64,000 nt of DNA from Endomychus coccineus (lineage: Eukaryota; Arthropoda; Insecta; Coleoptera; Endomychidae), in contig OY294070.1 in the NCBI GenBank assembly GCA_958510875.1, positions 4,836,001-4,900,000 on the forward strand. The letters are read 5' to 3'. The notes beneath the pieces are model-generated. The model was not told the origin of the DNA and ran no database searches. It saw only the letters and a list, made by a program, of their open reading frames with translations. Of this stretch, positions 11,501-24,600 are shown piece by piece; positions within the stretch are counted from its first letter, which is position 1, and the number at the start of each line of letters is the position of its first letter. Both the position numbers and the translations under genes were made by a program.

Positions 11501-14500
11501 CGTTTTTTACGAATATCTCCGGAACCGTTTATCGTACAGAAAACAGCTTTTGCAAGCATTCTCTACTCATGGTAAGCTATGTTTTTTTTAGTCATAATTG
11601 ATGAAGATTTTGAAGGGGTAGTTGGTGTTTTTCTCCCCAACTTCTACGCGCCTTAAAAAAGTACAGTTTTGAGACAACCATTTGAACCGCCAATGTTTCC
11701 TACACAAAAAAGGTACTCTTAGTCATAAGCTCTAAACTTGACCGTTTTCGAGAAAAATGACCTTTTATGTTGAAAAACATTTTTCGGTTTTGTTCTAACG
11801 TTTGAATAATTTTGATTAATTAGTAAGAATTGACCATGTTTTCGAACATAAAAGTTGATTTTTCTCGAAAACGGTCAACTTTAGAGCTTATGACCAAGAG
11901 TACCTTTTTTGTGTAGAAAACCTTGGCGGTTCAAATGGTTGTCTCAAAACCGTACTTTTTCCAGTACCCTGTATCTCAAAAACTAAGCGTCTCTGCATAT
12001 ATGTTATTAGGAATTTTTTGCTCAAAATCAAATTTTCTATCGTCTATTAAATTTTCCCGGTTAACATCTGAGACACCCTGTATATCTGTTCGTACTCAAT
12101 TCGAAAAAATTTATTTTCAGATAAAAACAATCGAATTTCGGTTGTCCAAACAAGATATCGACAAACAAGCTCATATTTTAAATCATCATACCAATATCAC
12201 TTTGTCTAAAACAGTACTGCCTCAATTCAGTGGTGACATTACCGCTGTCAAACCTTATATTGATATGTATGATGCCCTAATTCATAAAAATTCTAGTTTG
12301 AGCGATATTGAACAATTTAATTATTTACTTAGACTACCTATTCTATTCGAGTCACGCATTTCAAATACACGCTCTATCTGTACAAATTCTGAATTGATAG
12401 TCGAATTCATCTGATTCAAACACCTACTTCGACCCTCTTTTTTTGAATTCATATTGATTACATTCTGAAACATAATTATTAATTTCAGTCCTAGAATCGA
12501 ACTGTACCTTTCGTACATTTATTATACCCAATATTAGTTAGACCCTCCAGTATATCCGCGGTACCGTTACCATTAGTCCAGGCTGTGAACCGGGATTTTA
12601 GCTATAATTAAAAAAAAAACATGTAAGTTCGAATCAAAAAATTTTTTTGCATTAGCGTCAGAAGGTTCTCAGGATCATTCATACACCTTAAAACCTCTTG
12701 GGAACCCCAACCCCACTCATGGGAACCCCAACCCCACTCATTGGGGGCGAAAATGGCCCGAAATCTCCAAGTCTTGAATTGTATTGTCTACAAAAAAGGT
12801 ATTTTTGGATTTCGAGTCCACCTAGAGGGTTTTTTGGGTTGCTGAACACGAATCCGTAGCCAGATTTACTTGCAATCCATCGTAGGGGTGGTCAAATCGA
12901 CAAAATTGGCCAATTTCGCACCCCCAATATGTTATTTTGCAATTTACGTGTTTTAGGCATTTCGAATGCACCAAGGGGGTTTTTTGGGTCGCTGGATATG
13001 ATTCCGAAGCCAGATTTACTCCGAAGTAATTTTAAAATGCAAAAATAATAAAAATTTAGAAGCGTGTCAAATTAGCCATTTTTGTAAATTTACCACCCCT
13101 GCAATGATATTCGAGTAAATCTGGCTTCGGAATCGTATTCAGCGACTGCTTGGTGCATTCGAAATGCCTAAAACACGTAAATTGCAAAATAACATATAGG
13201 GGTGCAAAATTGGCCAATTTCGTCGATTTTACCACCTCTACGAAGGATTGCAAGTAAATTTGGCTACGGATTCGTGTTCAGCAACCCAAAAAACCTTCTA
13301 GGTGCACTCGAAATGCCAAAATACCTTTTTTTGTAGAAAATACAATTCAAGACTTGGAGATTTCGGACCATTTTCGCCCGCAATGGTTGGGGTTGGGGTT
13401 CCCAAGAGGTTTTAAGGTATATGAATGATCCTGAGAACCTCCTGAAACTAATGCAAAAAAAATTTTTGGTTCGAACTTTCATGTTTTTTTTTTCCGGTTC
13501 ATAGCCTGGACTACATATCACAATACCCAGGAGCTACCCACGCTAAGGAGCACGAACATACTGTATCAAGTACAGTATCTAACATTTCTTTTTGTGCATG
13601 CTTGCATATCTAGTAATTAGTTCTTTTATTAGTTAGTTCTAGCTGTATTGTTAGGATTTCACTGGCCAGTCATTAGGGTAGATATTAGTAATCATCGTTC
13701 TGTTGAATTGGTGATTCCAGAGTACTATAACACGTTAACCGGTAATAGCCAAAGCCGATGTTGATATAACTGAGAATTTATCGAATATTGAATCTTATAT
13801 TGTTTGTTTATCGTTGATTATTCGAGAAATCATTTATTACTTTTCGTCATTATAATATTCTCAATTTATTATTATTATTTTTTACACCGAAATAAATGAA
13901 CTTTTGCCAGGTTAAACAAGTTTGAAAGAATTATGATACTTTGAGCTATTAAGGTATATTCTAGTAATTTTGTCATCTCCACATCGCCTTGCAATTAATT
14001 ATACTTATAATTTATTCTTGCTAAGTTTTCTTAGGTTACAATTGGCGCCCACTCATTCATTGTACGCGAAGTTTTCGGTGTATACAGCCTTATTTGTTTT
14101 CATTATCCTTATAGTAAAAACCGAGTGATTTATAAAACCCCGCCCGTCTTCACTGAAGCGAACCGAGCAAGTCATTTTGTTACAAACCCATTTGAACATG
14201 GTAACAAATTGATGGCAAGGCCATTTCTGAGAAAGTCTTGTAGTCCATCTTTGTCCGGTGAAAATTTATCGGAACCTGTCGAAGCTCTTATAGAAGAAAA
14301 GAAGGTGACACTCTTTAACCCTGCACAACCAAATTTCCTCGATAACCTAATCGACCAACATTTCTGTCTAAATAAGTCATTCATAATACCCGAAAACCCA
14401 AAGAAAGAAAATTATTGAACAAATTGATAATATTATTTGAATACATTTACCAAAGTACGTGGGGACACAACGCCTACTAGGTCACCAATAATGTGACATT

Positions 14501-17500
14501 CAATCGATATCATAGAATAACGTGTGACACGTGCTAATAGTATGTAAACTAATTTTTATTAATGAGATAGTGTTACTTCCTTTCCGAATCCGTTTCATTT
14601 ATTAATTTGCTAGGTAGTTTAATTCAGTTTTGTCAGAAAATAACTCCCAGAATGTTAATGATATGTGGTTTGCTCGTATCATAAATTCCTTGGTATCTCA
14701 GTTGAATTATAGCATATATCTCTACCAAACGTTTCCTGTTTTTGCTATACTGAAGCTTGCTTATTTTGTGGATCGGAAAAAAACTTGCACTATTTCAGTT
14801 ATGTTTTACTTGAAAAATTTCTGTATTTAACAATATAAAAACCGCCATTCCTCATTTTCAGGTATACCCATGTCAGTAAGACCAAAAGCATGGTTATATC
14901 TGTGCGGTGGTCGACTGCTTATGGAAAAATATCCAAATAAATATGCAGACTGTTTGAGAGATCCAGGGGACCAAAAATGTATTGACGACATAAACAAAGA
15001 CATTCACAGGCAATTTCCAACACACGAAATGTTCAGTTCTGAAGATAAACCAGGGTGAGTTTAAAAACATTCTGTTATATGAGATCAATGAAATTATGCA
15101 ATATCCCAAAATTGACTCGAGAGACGAGAGAACATTGCCTTATTTTATGGTTTTGAAAAATGCATTAACTAGAACATATCATATTAAATTGTTAATAAGT
15201 CAAAAAGTTAAAGTAGCCAGCTATTCAATCGCAGTGGCGGCTCCTCGAAGGAGGCTAAGGAGGCTCAGCCTCCTCACCAATTTATCTTAATGATCATTCT
15301 CCATTTTATTTCCTGTTTCTCTGATAATTCTTTAAATTTTACAATTAATTCCCCGTTCTCAGTAGTTATTTTTAATCTGGCAACAGTGGCCAGAGGCTAG
15401 ATTCTCTATATATCTCAAACGCTAAATACGTGTGGTCAACACAGTTGCCGTTTTTCCAACCAGTTCAATTCACAAATAGGGTAAAACAGCGAATATGGCA
15501 ACACCCTATGTAGGCTAGCTTCTCGTACGCACCCGGCGGTCGTATGAAATACGATTACTTGTCGCCGCTGCAAACGTGCTCTGTCACGCGATGTAAGGTT
15601 AAGTTATAATTTATCTGTTCGGTGAGTTATTAACAAAGAGTTCTTTGGTTATTAAACGTTAAAATGATTAGTGCTTTAGTTGCTGAAAAGATTAGTGATG
15701 ACAGGTATGTTTCAAAATCGATCATTTGATGCTGATAAGATAATTGTAAAAAATATTTATGGTTAACGGGATCTGAGGTACACAATAAATTATATTGCTG
15801 GTATTGCTTGCTATTTACATCTGATACAACTTCATGTTGGGGGCACTCGGGTTATGATGATTTGAAAAATTTAACTCGTGGTATAGACAGACATGAAAAA
15901 TCGCAGGAACATATTACATCGAGTATTAAGTTCAAATTAACCGGTAAACAGAATATTTTTAAAGGAGGAAAACATATAATTTGGTAGACAAGAAACTACA
16001 TTATAAACACTTTTTTTATGAAATTTTAGATACTATTAAAGGTCAAATTGAGATTCGATTTTCCGATTTACATGAATTGAAGTTTTTTGTATAACTTAGT
16101 TCTAAAATAAATTTTTTTTGATAAAATAGCACTGCACAATGAATTATGCGTTATATACTCGGATAAAGATATTTTAGGCCAGTACGACATTCACGCCGAT
16201 ATGATAAAATATATGATAGACAATGATTTGCAACAAGTTTTACCTCAGTTTCATAAACTACTTTGTTTGACAGTCACCATTCCTGTCACGTCGGCATCGG
16301 TGGAGAGATCATTTTCTACTCTCAAACGAATTAAAACTTACATGCCAAATACAATGGGCCAAAATCGTTTATACAATGTTAGTTTAATATCTATTGAAAA
16401 AGATTTAGTAAAACACTTAAAACAAAATGATACATTTTTTGATAATATTATTGATCTTTTTTCGCAAACTAAAGACCGTAGAATTCCGTTAATATATAAA
16501 AAAAGTTGATAAAATTAATTTAAAAAAAAATATGAAAAATTCCAAAAATAAGAAAAAATATTAAAAATCCAAAAAAAAAATAAAAGACAAAAAACGAACA
16601 AAAAAAATTTTTTGCCAAGAGAAACTCTATACCTCCACGTTGGTTCTTGCTGGATAACAATTAATTTTGTCACTGAAGTAGCTGGTACGGTCTCTGTGCA
16701 AAGGTTAAAAGGCTGTGAATAGAGTATATTTTTACAAAAACGTTTTATGTTCAGCCTCCTCTCTCAAAAATTCACGAGCCGCCACTGATTCAATGAATAT
16801 TTTATACAGGCTCTACTTCAATTCGGTTCAAATATAGAGCATACCAAATTCACAGCCCAGTTTATAAAGAGTATATCAACTTAGGGGAAATGATGGATGT
16901 AAAAACTCCCCTCAAAAGATAGTGACTAAGGGACATTTTCCAGGAACCTGCCGTCAAAGGTAACTTGAGGATTATTCGAAATAATTATTACATTATTAAA
17001 TTGCATGGTCACACAGTTTACGAAATAATTTCGTATTGTTTCAATGAGCTTAATTTAAATTACATGTTGTTATAAATTGTGTAAACTGAACGATTATAAG
17101 ACATTAAAAATTACAGAAAAAGCAAATGGGGTGCAACTAAGGACTCAGTTCACGTCTGGCAACCCCATTTAAACAGGAAGTCCTTAGATATATGCTAAAG
17201 TATTTATTAATAAATCATTTGTTTTACTGCGTAACATACATAGCCTCTGGCTTATATTTGATATATACATTTTCGGGAAATATGTCACACTAACACATAC
17301 GCTTATTATTTTCGTCTTTACGAACGTTTCGGTCTCACGACCATCATCAGAAGACGTATCAATGTCTAAAACGGCATTTCTTCTAACTAAGATATTGAGC
17401 ACAAAGCGTCCTTATCGCACTAATTTCAATTTAAATGCCCACGTCGCCGAAACGAACAGAAATACAAGTAATCGAAATTGTAACACATTAATGTTTTAAG

Positions 17501-18741
17501 TATGTGAATATCCACTGCTTAGCATTTCAAAGCTCTTTCAAACAGTTGACAAACATTAAAAATAATTTCCGATATCCAGGACGTCAGGACGCTAGTATAC
17601 CCCCGGGGAGGTCCGAGGGGACCTCAGGGAATTTTTTAAATATCATATACGTGTTCAGCGACCCCAAAAATCCCCAAGAAACCAATTCGAGCCCTTTTCA
17701 CGCATTATCCACCAAGTACTTAATTTTGCATCTTTGAAAAATGCATTTTTGGCTGTAGAAATGCAACAAATTTTTTCCGCAAAACAAAAATACCGGACAA
17801 AGTTTCTAAATCTCTTTCTGAATCGAATGCAAAAAGCCGCATCTCAATCCATCCAACTGCGCCAACTTTCCCAGGTTCAATGCTTTATTTCCTCGACTAT
17901 AATAATTGGTTAAAACTTCATTTTATAATAAAACGATGAAGTTGTGAAACACTTTCCCTGATGCCTATAATGATTAAAGTCTCAAAAAAAATTACAATAC
18001 CTATCTCCTCTCTCAACATCGCTTCCTCACACGATGTTGTGCGAACTTTATGGTGTAGTCGTGTAGTCAAAATATTAAAAATTACCGAATCCTCTGACCT
18101 ATATGTTTATTTCCAGGCAGCACGAATTGTTCAACGTCCTGAAAGCGTACACAATCCAAAACCCGAGAGTAGGTTATTGCCAGGCCCAGGCGCCCGTTGC
18201 CGCCTTCCTCCTCATGCACGTGCCCGCCGAGCAGGCTTTCTGGTGCCTAGTCAGCATATCGGACAAATATCTCGAAGACTATTACAGCCCAACCATGGAG
18301 GTGATCCGGCGTGACGCGCTCATCCTCCAGGGCCTACTCAAACGCGTGTGTCGTCCCGCCTACAAACACCTGAAAAAAGTCAACGCCGAGCCGATGCTCT
18401 ATTGTACCGAGTGGTTTTTGTGCGCTTTCACCAGAACCCTGCCGTGGGACACCTTGTTGCGAATATGGGACGTGTTCTTGTGCGAGGGCGTCAAAGTGCT
18501 ATTCAAGACGGCTCTAGTCATCATAATGGGTTGTTTGGGCACGGCCAAAAGTAGGAAACAGTGTTCGGGTCTGTGCGAAACGTTGGACCGTCTGCGTAAT
18601 CCGCCCGAGGACGTGCTCTTCGCCGAAAATCTCATTTACGATATCAGTAGATTGGAGTTGACCGAGCGTGATTTCGAGGTCGAACACCAGAACCAAACGA
18701 TCAGGATGAAGAAGGACATGGCAGCTGCCGATAAGAGATAA
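8600..18741 (+). CDS. TBC1D10: TBC1D10-type Rab GTPase-activating protein (EPI64 / Drosophila Whacked type)
   Basis: Three exons, 8600-8852, 14862-15054 and 18117-18741, join with correct GT-AG sites and phases to 1,071 nt, that is 356 aa plus TAA. The N-terminal DRHGFIGGTQYS block, EKKWLKMFS and RCRKGIPMSVRPKAW lead into a TBC domain. Both catalytic fingers are present: the arginine finger INKDIHR in exon 2 and the glutamine finger in GYCQAQAP in exon 3. TBC domains accelerate GTP hydrolysis by Rab proteins; the family acts on Rabs of trafficking, exosome and microvillus pathways, and fly Whacked works on Rab35. MLYCTEWFLCAFTRTLPWDT and RIWDVFLCEG are typical of this subfamily. The protein is shorter than vertebrate TBC1D10A/B because it lacks the long C-terminal tail. 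An upstream in-frame GTG at 8573 is not a plausible start. Exon 3 is strikingly GC-richer than its surroundings. Confidence 0.93.
8853..10402. other. intron 1 of TBC1D10, left part
   Basis: No coding exon recognised. A GC-richer island at about 9,535-9,720 resembles transposon-derived sequence but has no readable protein. The rest is AT-rich intron. Confidence 0.5.
11158..12411 (+). pseudogene. BEL/Pao-type gag fragment split by a MITE
   Basis: A reading frame starts at ATG 11,158 (basic, KRKRNRYYRQTEIKRL) and runs to about 11,402, where a MITE (11,403-12,082) interrupts it. The frame resumes after 12,083 with FEKIYFQIKT and a TVLPQFSGDI...DALIHKNSSLSD block. That block is the recognisable DUF1759-type Gag motif of BEL/Pao elements (P.FSGD, then LSD). 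A stop follows at 12,411. No zinc knuckle, protease or RT follows, so the element is dead. Gag would form the particle of the retroelement. Confidence 0.6.
11403..12082. mobile_element. MITE family A, copy 3 (in the gag fragment)
   Basis: Inverted ends ACAGGGTGTCTCAG and CTGAGACACCCTGT. An AATTTAATAGACGATAGAAA block near the left end is mirrored near the right end. The interior shares the CCCAACTTCTACGC and TGACCGTTTTCGAGAAAAAT blocks with the copies in codanin-1. TATA-like flanks. No transposase. Confidence 0.8.
12572..13518. repeat. 0.95-kb foldback repeat
   Basis: The arms are an imperfect palindrome: CCAGGCTGTGAACCGG at the left edge and CCGGTTCATAGCCTGG at the right edge. Paired inner blocks include TTCTCAGGATCATTCATA, AACCTCTTGGGAACCCC and CCAGATTTACT. 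Short ORFs inside are mirror artefacts. Its GGGTCGCTG(A/G)-type motif recurs near 17,650 and 37,060. Confidence 0.8.
15231..16787 (+). mobile_element. internally deleted hAT element (ZMYM-like transposase family)
   Basis: Terminal inverted repeats CAGTGGCGGCTC and GAGCCGCCACTG are flanked by an 8-bp target duplication ATTCAATC / ATTCAATG (15,223-15,230 and 16,788-16,795), diagnostic of hAT. At 15,770-15,950 a TTF-type zinc-finger stretch (LYCWYCLLF...LTRGIDRHEKSQEH) can be read, and the C-terminal dimerisation domain follows at 16,201-16,509. The catalytic middle is missing, so the copy is non-autonomous. Confidence 0.85.
16201..16509 (+). pseudogene. hAT transposase C-terminal dimerisation domain (remnant)
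   Basis: The 102-codon frame contains the hAT C-terminal signature TSASVERSFSTLKRIKTYM followed by RL.N..LISIEKDL. This region mediates transposase oligomerisation. The DDE-containing core and most of the zinc-finger part are deleted or frameshifted upstream, so no functional transposase can be made. The element's right end lies 278 bp downstream. Confidence 0.85.
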
Positions 18742-19852
18742 CGATCGGTGAATCGAGGCTATTCTTACACGTTTTTAGGTTAGGTATGTAAAAGACGCGG
18801 TTTTCGGAACGTTATTTTCGTTCCCATCCACGGCATTTTCTTTTTATCCGATTTACTATCGTATTGGTGAAATGGTCGATGATAAATAAACAGTCCGATA
18901 CAACAGTATAGCCTAACAAATTGAATCGAAATTCAAGAACTATAGGCTGTTGTGTCAGATGTTGAAATACTAGAAGTATTATTGGTGGACCAGGATGATG
19001 ATCTAGGAAGTTGGCAAATATTGTCTTCGGATTCATCTAACTAATCGTCACTCCTATAATTTGTGATTGATTGTGGGTTTAGTTGCAATAAAAATTAGTG
19101 TCATTTTCAAACTTTGAAATTGCCAATCTGCGTAAGCTTCGAACCATTGTATGACTCGTTTTTTTTTTCAAGAAAACTTATTTCATCGGCTTTTCCAGCA
19201 ATTGTGATTCATTATTAGCAAAATTATGGCCCTCAATCGATTTTATTTAGAAGATACTCATCTCTTACACATTTATTGATACTCGAAAATAATAAAACTT
19301 GAAACATCCCCTTTTCACTTTTGCAGAGTGTATATAATTTCAAGATGGCGGCCGAACGTAACATTGGCGTTTTCTGAAAATTTCGTTCAATTCCTCGGTC
19401 GACAAGAACGAAGATATTTTTTTTATGATTCGGAAGAAAGTTTTGGGCGGGTTGGTCAATTTCAAAGTTTGATATATCGCGAAACCGATGTTATTTGAAG
19501 TATTTATTGATGTTGATGTTTGAATGTTGTCATTTGTTTTATGCTAGCGTGGCCTTAGTAACTCAGGCTAAGTGACCAGCAGGATACTTGCATAACGGAA
19601 ATACTGTTAATATATTTCAGGATCTAATTTCTCGGATGATTTTAGGGAAAAATCATATAAACAAAGGTCGAAAATTGCTTCCTAAGGGAGCTCCAGCCCT
19701 CTAAATAGGGAACCCTGAAAATCATAATAAATGTTTATTATAAATTTATGACATTTAAAATGAGAAGAAAATTACGATTCCTTCAACTATCTCGGCAAAC
19801 AAAAATATCAATTTACATCCAAAAACGGTAGATAGATAGAAAACTATTTATT
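18742..19852. other. TBC1D10 3' flank with dispersed repeat
   Basis: AATAAA-like signals lie around 18,886 and 19,087, consistent with 3' UTR ends. From about 19,188 to 19,690 the sequence matches 37,812-38,270: shared GATTTTATTTAGAAGAT, TTTCAAGATGGCGGCCGAAC and ATATATCGCGAAACCGATGT. No coding sequence seen. Confidence 0.65.
19188..19690. repeat. dispersed repeat B, copy 1
   Basis: Near-identical over about 450-500 bp to 37,812-38,270, same orientation. It starts near TTTTCCAGCAA(T/C)TGTGATTC and includes CAAGATGGCGGCCGAACGTA. No ORF. Probably a non-autonomous transposable element. Confidence 0.8.
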
Positions 19853-21510
19853 GCACTTTTTTTCCGACTTAAGGTTTGAAAACACAGAAAGTTAGGAAAT
19901 TTTTCGTAGATTACGAAAAAATAGTGGCTGAAAACCTCCAATGAAGGAAAAATGTCTTAATTTATATATAGATACGATTTTCCTTGTTTTTCCGGGAAAG
20001 CACACTTATATCTTCGAAAATAAGCATTTTAGAAGGAAAAGTTGTTCAGCATTAAATTTTACTTAGGAATTGACTATTCTGAATTTAGTTTTCATCGAAT
20101 TTTCCAAGCATTGGATGGGAAAACAAAATATTTTCGAATAAGAGCTATATATGAGAAAAAATTGCATTTGGCTGGTAAATATGGTATGATAATTTTATAT
20201 TGGGGTATATATCGTTACTGTAAGTGATTATAATCAAGAATTTTCCAATATTTGCCCTAATTTTCCGGGTTAGGAAAATAATTTTTTTTCCAATCTTAGT
20301 GTATGATATGTCGATTTTTAGGTTTTATAGAGCTCTAATAACGATTTTTCAGTTCATTTTGTCGTGAAAAGTCATTGAAAACGTACATTCGGAAAATGGA
20401 AAACTTTTTTTTTTTTGATTATGGCGTGTGACAGATCAATTCTTATATTTTTTAGGGTTCTGAAAATGTTTTTTTACTTTGTTTCATCGTGAAAAATCAT
20501 TGAAAATATATATCCGAAAATTTTAATTTAAACAATTTAATATTAAAAATTAAAAATGAGGTTGTTAGAATCAAATTGTTTTTCACTTAAACGATTTTTT
20601 AATCAAATATATCAATAAAATAATTGTTTACAATTATATTTTATAATAACGTTTAACGTATACAATAATAGAGCACATGTGGCGTTATTTTGGGCATCAT
20701 ATGATTCAACGCTTGCGCACAAATTCATTGCAGTGGTGCCATACATAGTCCAGCGCATCGAAAGATTTAACGCAGTGGTGCTCGATCGAGAATTTTAAAC
20801 GCGCGGGAGATCAAGAATTTTTTTAATAATTTTATATAGTTTGTTTTTTCTTATTGCTCTACATACTAACGAAAACTATTGAATTTCGTGACAAAATTAA
20901 CTAAGAAAACGTTTTCCGAACCCTAAAAAACATAAGAATTGATCTGTCACACGCCATAATAAAAAAAAAAAGTTTTCCATTTTCCGAATGTACGTTTTCA
21001 ATGACTTTTCACGACAAAATGAACTGAAAAATCGTTATCAGAGCTCTATAAAACCTAAAAATCGACATATCATACACTAAGATTGAAAAAAAACAAATTT
21101 CCTAACCCGGAAAATTAGGGCAAATATTGGAAAATTCTTAATTATAATCATTTACAGTAACGATATATACCCCAATATAAAATTATCATACCGTATTTAC
21201 CAGCCAAGTGCAATTTTTTCTCATATATAGTTCTTATTCGAAAATATTTTGTTTTCCCATCCAATGCTTGGAAAATTCGATGAAAATTGAATTCAGAATA
21301 GTCAATTCCTATGTAAAATTTAATGCTGAACAACTTTTGTTAGAAACTTTTCCTTCTAAAATGCTTATTTTCGAAGATATAAGTGTTGGAGGTTTTCAGC
21401 CACTATTTTTGTCGTAATCTACGGAAAATTTCCTAACTTTCTGTATTTTCAAACCTCAAGTCGGAAAAAAAAGAACCAAATCTCAAAAAAATCCATAAAA
21501 TGACTGTACT
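19853..21510. mobile_element. foldback element family D, copy 2
   Basis: A 1.66-kb imperfect palindrome. The left arm begins TTTTTTTCCGACTTAAGG and returns inverted at 21,450-21,470; the right end is TAAAATGACTGTA, as in copy 1 at 3,683-5,332. Mirrored 61-codon frames at 20,042 (plus) and 21,148 (minus) are the same arm read twice. The loop side (20,600-20,830) is unique sequence. The left terminal bases are degenerate. Confidence 0.85.
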
Positions 21511-21692
21511 ACTTGTACAGGTGATGCAAACGGAAAAACGAAACGACAATGCGCATTAGTGATTCCCCCAATAGGCAGAGCATTCCCCGTAGAGCTATGC
21601 AACACTGAGGAGATTCAGAAATTAGATACGAGGACGGTGCTAAACCTGTTCCATCAACTATCTATCTGGGCACAAGGTTTCAACTGGGAGTT

Positions 21693-24600
21693 GGGTTCGT
21701 CCACCTCAGGAGCTTGGTGAAAAATTGAGAGTGGGAACTGCTGGTTCAGTTCATATGGGATGAAACGGGCCTTGGCCTAGGTAGCAAAGAACCTCACTCG
21801 TTCCCCCCTAAATTAATATTAATCATAATAATAAAATAATATTCGCTACTTACAGTTTCTTTTTTATTAACGCACGATGCCGGACATTTACATTCTTCTG
21901 TGCACCACCTCTTATACCGCCGACAGTCGCACCTTCCTCCGCAATAGGTGGTGCACCCGCACCCTCTGTCTGGCGATTTTCGGTAATATTCTTTTACTTA
22001 ACAAAATAAACACCAAAATGTAGTATTCTCTACTATATTGTTATAAAAATTGTCTGAAAACATATATCTAATATCTGAAAAACCTACTTTATGTTCGTGA
22101 TAGCCAATTCGGTTCATGAATATCCATCTTGGGTTCGTCCACCTCAGGAGCTTGGTGAAAAATTGAGAGTGGGAACTGCTCGTTCAGTTCATATGGGATG
22201 AAACGGGCTTTGGCCTAGGTAGAAGAGAACCTCACTCGTTCCCCCCTAAATTAATATTAATCATAATAATAAAATAATATTCGCTACTTACGGTTTCTTC
22301 TTTATTAACGCACGATGCCGGACATTTACATTCTTCTGTGCACCACCTCTTATACCGCCGACAGTCGCACCTTCCTCCGCAATAGGTGGTGCACCCGCAC
22401 CCTCTGTCTGGCGATTTTCGGTAATATTCTTTTTCTAAACAAAATAAACACCAAAATGTAGTATTCTCTACTATATTGTTATAAAAATTGTCTGAAAACA
22501 TATATCTAATATCTGAAAAACCTACTTTATGTTCGTGATAGCCAATTCGGTTCATGAATATCCATCTTGGGTTTGTCCACCTCAGGAGCTTGGTGAAAAA
22601 TTGAGAGTGGGAACTGCTCCTTCAGTTCATATGGGATGAAACGGGCCTTGGCCTAAGTAGAAAAGAACCTCACTCGTTCCCCCCTAAATTAATATTAATC
22701 ATAATAATAAAATAATATTCGCTACTTACGGTTTCTTTTTTATTAACGCACGATGCCGGACATTTACATTCTTCTGTGCACCACCTCTTATATCGCCGAC
22801 AGTCGCACCTTCCTCCGCAATAGGTGGTGCACCCGCACCCTCTGTCTGGCGATTTTCGGTAATATTCTTTTTCTAAACAAAATAAACACCAAAATGTAGT
22901 ATTCTCTACTATATTGTTATAAAAATTGTCTGAAAACGTATATCTAATATCTGAAAAACCTACTTTATATTCGTGATAGCCAATTCGGTTCATGAATATC
23001 CATCTTGGGTTCGTCCACCTCAGGAGCTTGGTGAAAAATTGAGAGTGGGAACTGCTCCTTCAGTTCATATGGGATGAAACGGTCCTTGGCCTAGGTAGAA
23101 AAGAACCTCACTCGTTCCCCCCTAAATTAATATTAATCATAATAATAAAATAATATTCGCTACTTACGGTTTCTTTTTTATTAACGCACGATGCCGGACA
23201 TTTACATTCTTCTGTGCACCACCTCTTATATCGCCGACAGTCGCACCTTCCTCCGCAATAGGTGGTGCACCCGCACCCTCTGTCTGGCGATTTTCGGTAA
23301 TATTCTTTTTCTAAACAAAATAAACACCAAAATGTAGTATTCTCTACTATATTGTTATAAAAATTGTCTGAAAACGTATATCTAATATCTGAAAAACCTA
23401 CTTTATATTCGTGATAGCCAATTCGGTTCATGAATATCCATCTTGGGTTCGTCCACCTCAGGAGCTTGGTGAAAAATTGAGAGTGGGAACTGCTCCTTCA
23501 GTTCATATGGGATGAAACGGTCCTTGGCCTAGGTAGAAAAGAACCTCACTCGTTCCCCCCTAAATTAATATTAATCATAATAATAAAATAATATTCGCTA
23601 CTTACGGTTTCTTTTTAATTAACGCACGATGCCGGACATTTACATTCTTCTGTGCACCACCTCTTATACCGCCGACAGTCGCACCTTCCTCCGCAATAGG
23701 TGGTGCACCCGCACCCTCTGTCTGGCGATTTTCGGTAATATTCTTTTTCTAAACAAAATAAACACCAAAATGTAGTATTCTCTACTATATTGTTATAAAA
23801 ATTGTCTGAAAACGTATATCTAATATCTGAAAAACCTACTTTATATTCGTGATAGCCAATTCGGTTCATGAATATCCATCTTGGGTTCGTCCACCTCAGG
23901 AGCTTGGTGAAAAATTGAGAGTGGGAACTGCTCCTTCAGTTCATATGGGATGAAACGGTCCTTGGCCTAGGTAGAAAAGAACCTCACTCGTTCCCCCCTA
24001 AATTAATATTAATCATAATAATAAAATAATATTCGCTACTTACGGTTTCTTTTTTATTAACGCACGATGCCGGACATTTACATTCTTCTGTGCACCACCT
24101 CTTATATCGCCGACAGTCGCACCTTCCTCCGCAATAGGTGGTGCACCCGCACCCTCTGTCTGGCGATTTTCGGTAATATTCTTTTTCTAAACAAAATAAA
24201 CACCAAAATGTAGTATTCTCTACTATATTGTTATAAAAATTGTCTGAAAACGTATATCTAATATCTGAAAAACCTACTTTATATTCGTGATAGCCAATTC
24301 GGTTCATGAATATCCATCTTGGGTTCGTCCACCTCAGGAGCTTGGTGAAAAATTGAGAGTGGGAACTGCTCCTTCAGTTCATATGGGATGAAACGGTTCT
24401 TGGCCTAGGTAGAAAAGAACCTCACTCGTTCCCCCCTAAATTAATATTAATCATAATAATAAAATAATATTCGCTACTTACGGTTTCTTTTTTATTAACG
24501 CACGATGCCGGACATTTACATTCTTCTGTGCACCACCTCTTATACCGCCGACAGTCGCACCTTCCTCCGCAATAGGTGGTGCACCCGCACCCTCTGTCTG

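Larger units (their letters stand above)
10403..14471. mobile_element. rearranged LTR-retrotransposon remnant (BEL/Pao-like)
   Basis: The left edge begins TGTTACGTCCCCACG, like a BEL-type LTR start. About 65 bp of this edge returns as an inverted copy at 14,405-14,471. Between them are a gag fragment (11,158-12,411, split by a MITE), a 0.9-kb foldback and, at 14,036-14,055, an LTR-end-like ...TTACA followed by TTGGCGCCC, which looks like a tRNA primer-binding site. A 97-codon ORF of unknown product follows at 14,125-14,418. Reverse transcriptase and integrase are absent. Inverted rather than direct ends mean this is a rearranged composite, not a simple provirus. Confidence 0.55.
15055..18116. 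other. intron 2 of TBC1D10
   Basis: Holds a deleted hAT element (15,231-16,787). The remaining intron includes a short stretch at 17,300-17,360 and a GC-rich patch at 17,585-17,740 that both look transposon-derived; neither has an intact ORF. No additional TBC1D10 exon is needed, because exons 2 and 3 join in the correct phase. Confidence 0.6.

Noticed and set aside
20042..21333. Two nearly identical 61-codon frames on opposite strands
   Set aside because: They are the two arms of one foldback element read in opposite directions, not a gene pair.
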